Source of the DNA: Mesosutterella faecium
GTDB lineage: Bacteria; Pseudomonadota; Gammaproteobacteria; Burkholderiales; Burkholderiaceae_F
Direction: 5' to 3'
DNA: 64,000 nt
Assembly (NCBI RefSeq): GCF_022809315.2
Contig: NZ_JAKZJU020000001.1
Location: 1,649,001-1,713,000, forward strand
Program-made: the position numbers and the translations under genes
In this document: piece by piece, positions 43,770 to 50,696 of the stretch
Position numbering within the stretch: the stretch's first letter is position 1
Layout of the letters: every line of letters begins with the position of its first letter
The notes under the pieces: generated by a model
What the model saw: only the letters and a program-made list of their open reading frames with translations
Told to the model about the DNA's origin: nothing
The model's database searches: none

Positions 43770-44087
43770 TCAGGACGACTTTTTCCCAGCCGGGGTTTTG
43801 CTTTTCCTTCGCCTTTTGGGAGCATGGGACGCACCGCTCTTTCCTTCATCGCGGTCCTCCCGCACCGCCCGGTCGAAGTCCTGCAGCACGCCTTCAAGCT
43901 CGGCAAACCTCCGGCGCGCCTCAGGGGGCATCGAGTCCCTGCGGGCCGCAGCTGCCGGAGCTTCCTCCACGGAAACGGGCTTTGCATCCGGCATCGGCTT
44001 TTCGCCGAAGCCCGAAAGGCTGCCGAAACTCTCAGCGGCCCGGTCCAGGAGCGAGGCGAGCGCTTTGGGCCTGGTTCTTCGAGGCAT
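43770..44087 (-). CDS. Small basic hypothetical protein
   Basis: 105 aa, rich in Arg, Lys and Ala. A short helical region (RRRFAELEGVLQDFDRAVRED, about 58-78) lies between a Pro/Ala linker and a highly basic C-terminal tail (PKRRRKSKTPAGKKSS). No export signal. Not recognised. GC at third codon positions and a start with nearby purines suggest it is real, but overlapping frames on the other strand are also open, so this is provisional. Confidence 0.4.
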   Translation of the reverse strand: MPRRTRPKALASLLDRAAESFGSLSGFGEKPMPDAKPVSVEEAPAAAARRDSMPPEARRRFAELEGVLQDFDRAVREDRDEGKSGASHAPKRRRKSKTPAGKKSS

Positions 44088-44309
44088 TCTCTGATGTTTC
44101 CTTAACGGCGGCCCTTCCCTCGTCCTCTCAAGGGAAAAGCCATCTATATGACCGGGGCCTCCGATTCGATCCGCCCTAGGAGGCCTTCAAACGGCACGCG
44201 GGGCAGACGTTCCGGAAAGAGGGCCTGCGCCCCCCGAGGGATCAGAACCCGGGCGCCTTTAAACGGCTGGAAAAGCGGGGCCGGCCCGGGCTGGAGGAGT
44301 CAGAAAGCC

Positions 44310-44344
44310 CGCGGCCTGATCACGCCGGAATCAGGCCGCGGGCG
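44310..44344 (-). terminator. Intrinsic terminator of the second metQ
   Basis: CCCGCGGCCTGAT pairs perfectly with ATCAGGCCGCGGG. Minus-strand transcription from metQ would meet it 26 bases after the stop, followed by CTTTCT. Confidence 0.85.
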
Positions 44345-44369
44345 GGGGCCGCCCCGCGCCCGACTGAGA

Positions 44370-45218
44370 TCAGAAGGCCGGAACCACGGCGCCCTTCAGA
44401 TTGTCCTCGATGTATTTCTTCACCTCGGGAGACTGCAGCGCCCGCACGAGCTTTTGCAGCTCGGGCCGGTTTTCATCGCCCTGGCGGACGACGACGTAGT
44501 TCGCATAGGGCGAATCCTTCTCAATGAAGAGCGAGTCCTTGACCGGATTCAGGTTCACCGTGAGTGCGAAGTTCGAATTGATCACGGCAAAATCCACGTC
44601 CTTCAGGCTGCGGGGCACCTGCGCGGCCTCAAGCTCCTGCAGCTTGATCGAATGCGGATTCTCAACGATGTCGGCCGGAGTCGAGGCGATCGAGCCCCCG
44701 TTCTTCAGCTTCAGCACGCCCGCGGACTGCAGAAGCAGAAGCGCCCTGCCGCCGTTGGTCGGGTCGTTCGGGATCGCGATCTTCGCTCCCTTCGGGATCG
44801 ACTTCAGATCCTTGGACTTGCCGCCGTAAATGCCCATCGGCTCGATGTGGATGGGGGCAAGCGCCGCGAGGTGCGTCTTGTGATTTTTCTGGAAGTCATC
44901 CAGGTAGGGCTTGTGCTGGAAGAAATTCGCGTCCAGGTCCTTGGACTCGAGGGCCATGTTGGGCTGCACGTAGTCGTTGAACTCGACGATCTGAAGCTTG
45001 ACGCCCTGCTTCTCAAGCAGCGGGGCGGCCACTTTGAGCAGGTCGCCGTGCGGAACCGGCGTCGCGCCCACCTTGATCGTCACCGTGCCGGCGGCTGCGA
45101 CGGCGCCCGAGGAGGCAGCGGCCGACGCTGCGTCCGAACCGCCCTTTTTGCCGCAGGCGGAAAGCACTGCCGCGAACGCCGCTGCGGCGGCCGCGCTGAA
45201 TAACTGACGTCTTTGCAT
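44370..45218 (-). CDS. metQ: MetQ/NlpA-type substrate-binding lipoprotein, intact copy
   Basis: 282 aa, full-length, with native signal MQRRQLFSAAAAAAFAAVLS and lipobox LSAC. Ser/Ala-rich linker, then VTIKVGATPVPHGDLLKVA, FQHKPYLDDF, IPNDPTNGGRAL and a PAF-type end. Closely related to the interrupted copy at 4.5 kb; the shared MQRR start is the evidence that the latter lost its native N-terminus. No MetN/MetI here either, so both binding proteins must share a transporter elsewhere. Divergent from a LysR gene that probably controls it. Confidence 0.9.
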   Translation of the reverse strand: MQRRQLFSAAAAAAFAAVLSACGKKGGSDAASAAASSGAVAAAGTVTIKVGATPVPHGDLLKVAAPLLEKQGVKLQIVEFNDYVQPNMALESKDLDANFFQHKPYLDDFQKNHKTHLAALAPIHIEPMGIYGGKSKDLKSIPKGAKIAIPNDPTNGGRALLLLQSAGVLKLKNGGSIASTPADIVENPHSIKLQELEAAQVPRSLKDVDFAVINSNFALTVNLNPVKDSLFIEKDSPYANYVVVRQGDENRPELQKLVRALQSPEVKKYIEDNLKGAVVPAF

Positions 45219-45479
45219 CTCTAGATCCCCTGAAACGAAGTGGATTGCTGAAATTTGAAGCGTATCAAAGTTTACCCCGCCAAGAGCGCGCCCTCCTGTC
45301 GGAGGGCGCCGAAAAGGCGGAATCCCCGGGGCAGGGCATCGGTCTAATTAGGGTAAAAGATTTATAATTTCAATTTGAAATAACTTTTGTTTTATAAATT
45401 TATAAGGTCTCGCTATAATACCAATAAGCGCAGTCGCATAACAGCTGCCTGTCTGCAGTTGCTTTTTAAGGAATCAACT
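45219..45479. promoter_or_regulatory. Divergent operator/promoter region metQ-lysR
   Basis: AT-rich intergenic region. ATTTCAATTTGAAAT at 45367-45381 is a perfect 15-base palindrome that includes the T-N11-A of LysR sites. A good -10, TATAAT, lies at 45414-45419 for the LysR gene; the -35 is weak (TTTATA at 45391-45396, 17-base spacing). The overlap of dyad and promoter is typical of auto-regulated LysR genes. Confidence 0.6.
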
Positions 45480-46409
45480 GTGACTATGAATGAAAAGCCT
45501 TATCAATATGTTCAGGCGCTGCTGAGTGCCGGCAGCTTCTCGAAGGCTGCCAAGCGGCTCAACATCTCCCAGCCCTCCCTCTCGCAGTTCATCATGAGGC
45601 TGGAAAAAGACGCCGGCGCAGTGCTCATAGACCGGCTCGCCAGACCGCTGAAGCTCACGCCCGCAGGCATGTGCTGGTGCGAGGCGGAGAAAAACGTGAG
45701 CAAGATCCGCGAGCTCTGCCGAATCCAGATCCGGGACATGGGCGAAGGGATCGTGGGCAAGCTCAGCGTTGGCACGCCCTACTACTTCGAGAGCTACTTC
45801 CTGTCAAACGTCCTGCCCTCCTTCCTGGAGTCCTATCCCGAGGTCGAAATCTCCATCGAGGAGAAAGACGACCAGAAGCTCGAGGAGCTTGTGGCGGCCT
45901 CGAGGATCGACCTCGCGATCGTTCCCGCGCCCCGCGAGGATCCCGGGATCGCCTCGGAGCTGCTGTTCTGCGAGCCGTGCCTGATCGCCGTGCGCAAGGA
46001 CGACCCGGTCTGCGCCGGGGCGAATCCTGACGGTTCGATCGACTTCGCGAAATTCGACCGCAGGCCTTTTGTCGTCGTGAAGCCCACGGTAAGGCTCCGC
46101 GGCGTGTACAACAGCCTGTGCGCCAGAACCAAAACCCAGCCGCGCATCGCCGTGGAGTGCGGAGACCTCACGACCGCCCTTTCGCATACGATCTCAGGGC
46201 TCGGCCCGTCGCTCGTGACGGAAATGATGGCAAGGCAGTTCCGGGAGAAGGCTCCGCTTGAGTTCTTCACCATCCGGCCCGCCGTCGACCCGATCCGGAT
46301 CTGCGCCATATACAGCGACACCCGGTATCTCTCGAAGGCGGGGCATTCGTTCATCGGAGCCATGAAGCGGGCCGCCGACAGAATGAACGCCCAGGAGGCC
46401 GGAGCCTGA
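45480..46409 (+). CDS. LysR-family transcriptional regulator
   Basis: 309 aa. Winged helix AGSFSKAAKRLNISQPSLSQF near the N-terminus, then the effector domain with LSVGTPYYFESYFLSNVLPSFLE and a C-terminal GLGPSLVTEMMARQF. I favour the GTG at 45480, since AAGGA stands seven bases upstream; the ATG at 45486 is equally coding. The position facing metQ suggests control of methionine uptake, with a cofactor such as homocysteine or methionine, by analogy to MetR; sequence does not prove it. Confidence 0.87.
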   Translation: MTMNEKPYQYVQALLSAGSFSKAAKRLNISQPSLSQFIMRLEKDAGAVLIDRLARPLKLTPAGMCWCEAEKNVSKIRELCRIQIRDMGEGIVGKLSVGTPYYFESYFLSNVLPSFLESYPEVEISIEEKDDQKLEELVAASRIDLAIVPAPREDPGIASELLFCEPCLIAVRKDDPVCAGANPDGSIDFAKFDRRPFVVVKPTVRLRGVYNSLCARTKTQPRIAVECGDLTTALSHTISGLGPSLVTEMMARQFREKAPLEFFTIRPAVDPIRICAIYSDTRYLSKAGHSFIGAMKRAADRMNAQEAGA

Positions 46410-46439
46410 GAGCCGCGCCGCGGCCCGCCCCCGCTTTTT

Positions 46440-46895
46440 TCAGGAGCGGAACTTCAGCTCCGGAGTGCCGGGGTCGCGGACATAGGGGGCGAGCAGCGGC
46501 CGAAAGCGCTCCGGTATCGCGACCGGTTCGAAGCTGCCGTCGCCTCTGGGCCTGCAGAACACGAGCGTCTCCGCAATCCAGACCAGGGGGCGGCCTTCCT
46601 TGGTGAGCTCAAAGGCAAAGCGAATCGAAGTGCGGCCGAGCCGCTCGATCCAGAGCCTGAAGACGAGCCGGTCGCCCGGGCGCACCGGCGCCGCGAACTC
46701 CGCCTTCGCCCCGGCCATGGGCGTGAAAAGCCCGTCGGTCACCCCCGGCCCGAAGACCGGTTCATGAAGCACGCGGCGGAAGAACGCCTCCTCCGTGTCC
46801 ACCGCCCAGCCGAAAAAATAGGGATGGAAGGCGAGCCCCGTGGAGTCGCTGTGGGAGAAATGCACCTCGAAAGGCACCTCGAAAACACGTCCCAT
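46440..46895 (-). CDS. Hotdog-fold acyl-CoA thioesterase
   Basis: YbgC/4-hydroxybenzoyl-CoA thioesterase-like protein, 151 aa. The N-terminal VHFSHSDSTGLAFHPYFFGW (residues about 11-30) carries the Asp at the family's catalytic position with the aromatic run. The central helix and RPGDRLVFRLWIERLGRTSIRF strands fit a single hotdog. It starts three bases after the coaX stop, so the pair is cotranscribed. Substrate unknown. Confidence 0.8.
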   Translation of the reverse strand: MGRVFEVPFEVHFSHSDSTGLAFHPYFFGWAVDTEEAFFRRVLHEPVFGPGVTDGLFTPMAGAKAEFAAPVRPGDRLVFRLWIERLGRTSIRFAFELTKEGRPLVWIAETLVFCRPRGDGSFEPVAIPERFRPLLAPYVRDPGTPELKFRS

Positions 46896-46898
46896 GGC

Positions 46899-47672
46899 CT
46901 AGTGCTCCTTTTCCGCCTCGCTCGCCACCCGGGCCGCCAGCCCGGTGATCACGAGGTTGTCGTCGAAAACCGCCCGCGGGAACCTTTCCTTAATCTCAAA
47001 CTCGAAAAACCTGGCCGCGCCGCCGGTCACCACGAGCTTCACCGAGGCATCCTCGGACAGCGAGGCGAGGCCCCCGCGCATGAACCCCTCGATGCAGTCG
47101 AAGATGCCCGTGGTCACCGCATCGTTCGTGTTGAGCGGAAAACGGCTGAGGCTGCCGGGCGCAATCGACTTAAGGCGCGCCGCCCCGCCCATGAGCATCG
47201 TGTACATCATGGTGGGCCCGGGGGCGATGCGCCCTCCGAGATACTCGTAGCGGGACTCCCCCAGGCAGTGGATGGAGTCGGCGGTGAGCGCCGTGCCCAT
47301 CTGAATCACGAGCAGGCTCGTGCCCGGATGCTTGGCCGCCGCGCCGATCGCCGCGTACCAGCGGTCCGCCCCGAGCTTCGAGTAGTCCTCGTAGCGGTTT
47401 TCAAGCGTGAAGCGGCCGCGGAAAATCCTCTGGCTCCCCAGCCACTCGACCCGCGTCCGATGGCACACGGCATTGAGGGTTTCAGCGATCCGTGCGTCTG
47501 CGACGGTGCAGGCGTAGATGAGCTCAGGGCGCTGCTTTTTGTAGAAGTCGCGCACCTGCTCGGCGAGCTCGATGGGGTCGCTGTAGACCATGACCCCGGT
47601 GTTCTGAGGCGTTGAAATCGCAGCCCACTTGAGAGCCGAGTTGCCGATGTCTATTAAGAATGTTCCGCTCAA
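46899..47672 (-). CDS. coaX: Type III pantothenate kinase
   Basis: ASKHA-fold pantothenate kinase, 257 aa, first step of CoA synthesis. GTFLIDIGNSALKWA (P-loop-like DIGNS) at 3-17, GADRWYAAIGAA near 103, IQMGTALTADSI near 125 and LVVTGGAARFFE near 220 are the ordered motifs. I prefer the TTG at 47672 because GGAG stands nine bases upstream; a GTG at 47711 adds 13 residues that look like noise. A minus-strand terminator sits 60 bp upstream, leaving very little room for a promoter. Confidence 0.88.
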   Translation of the reverse strand: MSGTFLIDIGNSALKWAAISTPQNTGVMVYSDPIELAEQVRDFYKKQRPELIYACTVADARIAETLNAVCHRTRVEWLGSQRIFRGRFTLENRYEDYSKLGADRWYAAIGAAAKHPGTSLLVIQMGTALTADSIHCLGESRYEYLGGRIAPGPTMMYTMLMGGAARLKSIAPGSLSRFPLNTNDAVTTGIFDCIEGFMRGGLASLSEDASVKLVVTGGAARFFEFEIKERFPRAVFDDNLVITGLAARVASEAEKEH

Positions 47673-47730
47673 AGTTCCAAGCTCCTGCCTGCGTGGCCCC
47701 GTCCGAAGCACTCTATCCTAGCACCCGGCG

Positions 47731-47762
47731 AAAAAAAAGCCGGACTTCTTATTAGTCCGGCT
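47731..47762 (-). terminator. Orphan intrinsic terminator upstream of coaX
   Basis: AGCCGGACT/AGTCCGGCT stem, followed on the minus strand by eight Ts. No minus-strand coding region ends before it, and coaX starts about 60 bases after it. Confidence 0.85.
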
Positions 47763-47913
47763 CTGCAAAAGGAGAGTTCTCAGCAACTCAACTCATCTGT
47801 TGCGTATATTGCGCCGCGAGCCTTAAAGCGAGCTTAAAACAGTGCCGGTCCGCAGGCCCCTCAGGGCAGCTTTCCCGGAGGCTTAGCTGATAAAATAAAG
47901 AAAAGAATCCTAT
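47763..47913 (-). other. Candidate leader or small RNA ending at the orphan terminator
   Basis: Non-coding stretch. Contains GCAAC-N11-GTTGC (47782-47802) and two 12-base tandem units beginning GCGAGC and ending in A-runs (47816-47839). If transcribed on the minus strand it would form a structured RNA of about 150-200 nt stopping at 47731. I could not match it to 6S, SRP, tmRNA or RNase P RNA. Existence is inference. Confidence 0.25.
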
Positions 47914-47941
47914 GGACAGGCCATAACTATGGCTGCTGTCC
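47914..47941 (+). promoter_or_regulatory. Stem-loop in the leader of the two-helix membrane protein
   Basis: GGACAG-GCCATA-AC-TATGGC-TG-CTGTCC folds with two nucleotides bulged. It ends about ten bases before the AAGGAG ribosome site of the GTG start at 47961. Confidence 0.5.
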
Positions 47942-47960
47942 TATTCATAAGGAGCTGAAC

Positions 47961-48644
47961 GTGCGCAACAATACCAGTGTCTTTCTGCTGAAAGCGACCA
48001 TCGGGATTCTCCTTCTCGTCGTGGTCGGGCTTCTGGCCGGGCCTTTCTTCGTCTCGGACCCCAGCATCCAGAAATCCATCGCCAAGGACCTCACCTTCAT
48101 AGCCGCAGGCCTCATCGTGCTCGCGGTCATCGCGTTCCTGGTGAACATGATCGATGTCAAAAGAGAAATCAACAAAGCCGCTCATTCCGGGACAACGGAC
48201 CGCCCGTTCTCTGAAAACAGCCTGTTCGACGCCAAGGTGCACGCCATGCACGACCGGGCGAGAAAAGGCATGCACATGTACCCGGAGGGACACGTCTGCA
48301 AGGTGAAGATCCACCCGATGGACATGGTGATGAAGGCGGTGGACCCCGACGACATCATCGTCGACTGCTACGGCTCCGACAAGGAGGGGTTCCGCACCCG
48401 CTTCTACGGCTCGCTCGACGGCGGCCTCAACTGGTACGAGCTCACGCAGCCCTCCTCGCCCAGCGACCGGAAAGCCATCCTGAAGGTCGCCCTGGGGCTG
48501 AGCTCCATCCACGACTATGCCAACCGCATGCGCTCCAACGGCGTGGCGCAGACGCTGGGCAGCAAGACGGAGGTGAGCGGTCACCCCACCCTCGCCGACG
48601 GCGTCCGCAGCAGCAGCCTGGAGCAGAAGAATCTGAAGCTTTAA
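47961..48644 (+). CDS. Hypothetical two-helix membrane protein
   Basis: 227 aa, GTG start six bases after AAGGAG. Two N-terminal membrane helices (FLLKATIGILLLVVVGLLAG and DLTFIAAGLIVLAVIAFLV), then a soluble domain of about 150 residues with His/Met-rich HAMHDRARKGMHMYPEGH (about 95-112) and the strand-rich VKIHPMDMVMKAVDPDDIIVD. Family not recognised. The His/Met run is suggestive of metal binding but not diagnostic. Terminated by a TCCCCGGAA/TTCCGGGGA stem at 48679-48707. Confidence 0.6.
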   Translation: MRNNTSVFLLKATIGILLLVVVGLLAGPFFVSDPSIQKSIAKDLTFIAAGLIVLAVIAFLVNMIDVKREINKAAHSGTTDRPFSENSLFDAKVHAMHDRARKGMHMYPEGHVCKVKIHPMDMVMKAVDPDDIIVDCYGSDKEGFRTRFYGSLDGGLNWYELTQPSSPSDRKAILKVALGLSSIHDYANRMRSNGVAQTLGSKTEVSGHPTLADGVRSSSLEQKNLKL

Positions 48645-48678
48645 GGACCGGGCAGGACTCTTCCCCTGGCCTCAGGCG

Positions 48679-48707
48679 TCCCCGGAAGGCGGAGTGCTTT
48701 CCGGGGA
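48679..48707. terminator. Hairpin between convergent genes
   Basis: TCCCCGGAA (48679-48687) pairs with TTCCGGGGA (48699-48707). No clear T-run. Confidence 0.5.
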
Positions 48708-48744
48708 TTGTCATATCCGGAAGACGCGCCCCGCGCGGCAGGCC

Positions 48745-49155
48745 TTAGAAATCCGTCACGCGGCGCCGGCTCTGCTTGATCGCGCTGCGCGCGGCCTTGG
48801 CGCGGCGGCGGCGCACGCGGCTGCCTTTCGTGGGCCGGGTCGGAATGCGGGGCTCCGGCACGAGAGAGGCTTCCTCGACCAGGGCTCTCAGGCGCTGCAG
48901 GGCATCCTCAAGATTCTGCTCCTGGGTCCGGTGGACCTCGCTTTTAATGGCGATCACGCCCTCGGAGCTGATCCGGCGGTCGCGAAGCGCGAGCAGCCTC
49001 TGCTTGATCCGCTCGGGCAGAGAGCTCGCCCGGATATCGAACACAAGCCTCACCGCCGTGGCCACCTTGTTCACGTTCTGGCCGCCCGCGCCCTGGCTGC
49101 GGACCGCGCTCCAGCTTGCTTCCGATTCCTCGAGCCTGTAGGGTATTCTCCTCAT
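48745..49155 (-). CDS. arfB: Peptidyl-tRNA hydrolase ArfB (YaeJ)
   Basis: Ribosome-rescue factor, 136 aa, that releases stalled ribosomes lacking a stop codon. The catalytic GGQ is in RSQGAGGQNVNK (G24-G25-Q26). A basic C-terminal tail (RVRRRRAKAARSAIKQSRRR) inserts in the empty mRNA channel in known ArfB. Length and tail match ArfB rather than full release factors. Its 5' end meets the plus-strand lipoprotein gene region almost back to back. Confidence 0.92.
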   Translation of the reverse strand: MRRIPYRLEESEASWSAVRSQGAGGQNVNKVATAVRLVFDIRASSLPERIKQRLLALRDRRISSEGVIAIKSEVHRTQEQNLEDALQRLRALVEEASLVPEPRIPTRPTKGSRVRRRRAKAARSAIKQSRRRVTDF

Positions 49156-49243
49156 GCCTGCCTTTGCCTTTTCAAACCACCGTCCTGCCCCTCAGGGAGC
49201 GCAGTGTGCCACAATGAACGGGTCTTTCGTCCAGTTAAGAATT

Positions 49244-49531
49244 ATGACAGCCACGAAAATTTTTGCCGCAGCCCTCGCCGCTGCGGTTCTTCTCACCGGA
49301 TGCGACCGCGCCGTCACCCGGATCTTCTCGCCCTATGAAAACGACAGCCGCAACGTGAAGCGCATCGGCACCGCCGTGGGCTCACCCATTTACCGCATCA
49401 CCGACGGAGACCTCACCTGCATCGCCGTTTTCACTCCTCAGGGAGACAGCACCGCCATCTCCTGCGTCCGCTCGGACGGGACTCCTGCGGCCGCCCCCGA
49501 CGCCGCAAAGGGCCAGAAAGGATCCTTCTGA
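49244..49531 (+). CDS. Small lipoprotein
   Basis: 95 aa, lipobox LLTGC with Cys near residue 19 (signal MTATKIFAAALAAAVLLTG). The remaining 75 residues (NVKRIGTAVGSPIYRITDGD...ISCVRSDG) look like a small beta domain; no family recognised. Starting upstream at 49214 would place extra residues before the signal. Divergent from arfB. Confidence 0.6.
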   Translation: MTATKIFAAALAAAVLLTGCDRAVTRIFSPYENDSRNVKRIGTAVGSPIYRITDGDLTCIAVFTPQGDSTAISCVRSDGTPAAAPDAAKGQKGSF

Positions 49532-49586
49532 AGAAATCGGAGAAAGCCGGTCCCATGAAACTGCCACGGGCCCGCTCCCCGGCGCC

Positions 49587-50525
49587 CTATTTTCCGCGGA
49601 CTTGAAAGCGGCGCCTGTCCCAGAGGCGCCGCAGGAAGCCCTCCTGAAGCGTCGAGGCCCAGCAGACAAGGGACCCTGCGACTACGACGAGGACTCCGCC
49701 CCAGAATCCCGCCGGCAGCGACGCATCGAGCAGGACCGCGCCGAACAGGCAGGAGAGCACGGGCGTGAAGTAAGAGGCAATCGCCAGTATGGTGATGCTG
49801 CCTTTCTGCACGCCCACGGTCCACACCGCGTAGGAGCCGTCCATGACGCAGCCGGCGGCCAGGCAGACGAGCAGTCCCGAAGGCGTGAATGACGCCGGGG
49901 CCGGGACCCCGCCAGTGAGGGCGAGCGTGCCGAAAATGGCGGCGTCAATCATGAAGATCAGGGCCGTCGGGTTCTCGCCCCCGCCCCAGGCCCGGGTGGC
50001 CGAGCTGTAGAGCGCCCAGGCGAGGGCTCCGCACAGCGCGAGCAGGTAGCTCAGGGGGTTGTCCCTCATGTGCTGGAGCATCTCCGCCGGGTGAAAGCCC
50101 GCCGAACCCGAAATGACCTCGCCCAGCCCGAAAAGGGCGAGCAGAAAGCCGATCACGACGTACCAGCGCGCGCGCTGCCCGTTGAACAGGATCGCTGCGA
50201 TGATCGTAAGGCTCGGCCAGAGGTAGTTCACCATCCCCACCTCGAGCGTCTGGCGGCCTCCGTCAGAGATCTGCAGGGAGAAGGTAAAGCACAGGGAACA
50301 GGCGACCGCACAGGGAATGCCGCACAGAAGATACCTGAGCGGCATCCGGTCGATCCGCGGCCTGCCGAAAACGGCAAGCGCGAACACCGCCCCGATCACG
50401 TAGCAGAGCGCGAGCCCCCGGGCCATGCCCGCCGTCTCTTCGACGAGCCGGATCATGCCGACGGAGAGCCCCCACAGCACCGGAGCCAGCAGCCCCACAA
50501 GCGTCGCTCGTTTTTTTTCTGACAA
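49587..50525 (-). CDS. yddG: Aromatic amino acid exporter, YddG-like DMT protein
   Basis: EamA/DMT-family exporter, about 312 aa with ten helices. TLVGLLAPVLWGLSVGMIRLV opens the first EamA domain; GMVNYLWPSLTIIAAILFN near 130 and the second repeat SYLLALCGALAWALYSSATR near 190 are typical of YddG, which exports aromatic amino acids. The TTG at 50525, seven bases after GGAGG, is my choice; a GTG at 50528 also possible. No partner gene adjacent. Confidence 0.82.
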   Translation of the reverse strand: MSEKKRATLVGLLAPVLWGLSVGMIRLVEETAGMARGLALCYVIGAVFALAVFGRPRIDRMPLRYLLCGIPCAVACSLCFTFSLQISDGGRQTLEVGMVNYLWPSLTIIAAILFNGQRARWYVVIGFLLALFGLGEVISGSAGFHPAEMLQHMRDNPLSYLLALCGALAWALYSSATRAWGGGENPTALIFMIDAAIFGTLALTGGVPAPASFTPSGLLVCLAAGCVMDGSYAVWTVGVQKGSITILAIASYFTPVLSCLFGAVLLDASLPAGFWGGVLVVVAGSLVCWASTLQEGFLRRLWDRRRFQVRGK

Positions 50526-50696
50526 CACAGCCCCTCCCCCGTCAGGCAGCCCCCGCGGATTCCGCCACTCAGCAGCGAAGTCTAAACCTCGCCGAAAAGA
50601 GCGGCTCGGGGGATAATGAACTGACTGCGCCCTTAAAGGGTCGGCCGCGGGCTGAAAAGCGAACCAATCCATCCGTTTTCCCTACTGAGGAGCAAC

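Noticed and set aside
43760..44179. Plus-strand frames overlapping the small basic protein
   Set aside because: Cys/Pro/Arg-rich noise without ribosome site; the minus-strand frame is the more credible one.
47763..47913. 6S RNA, SRP RNA, tmRNA or RNase P RNA in the coaX-side gap
   Set aside because: Searched by eye for their conserved core sequences on both strands; none present.
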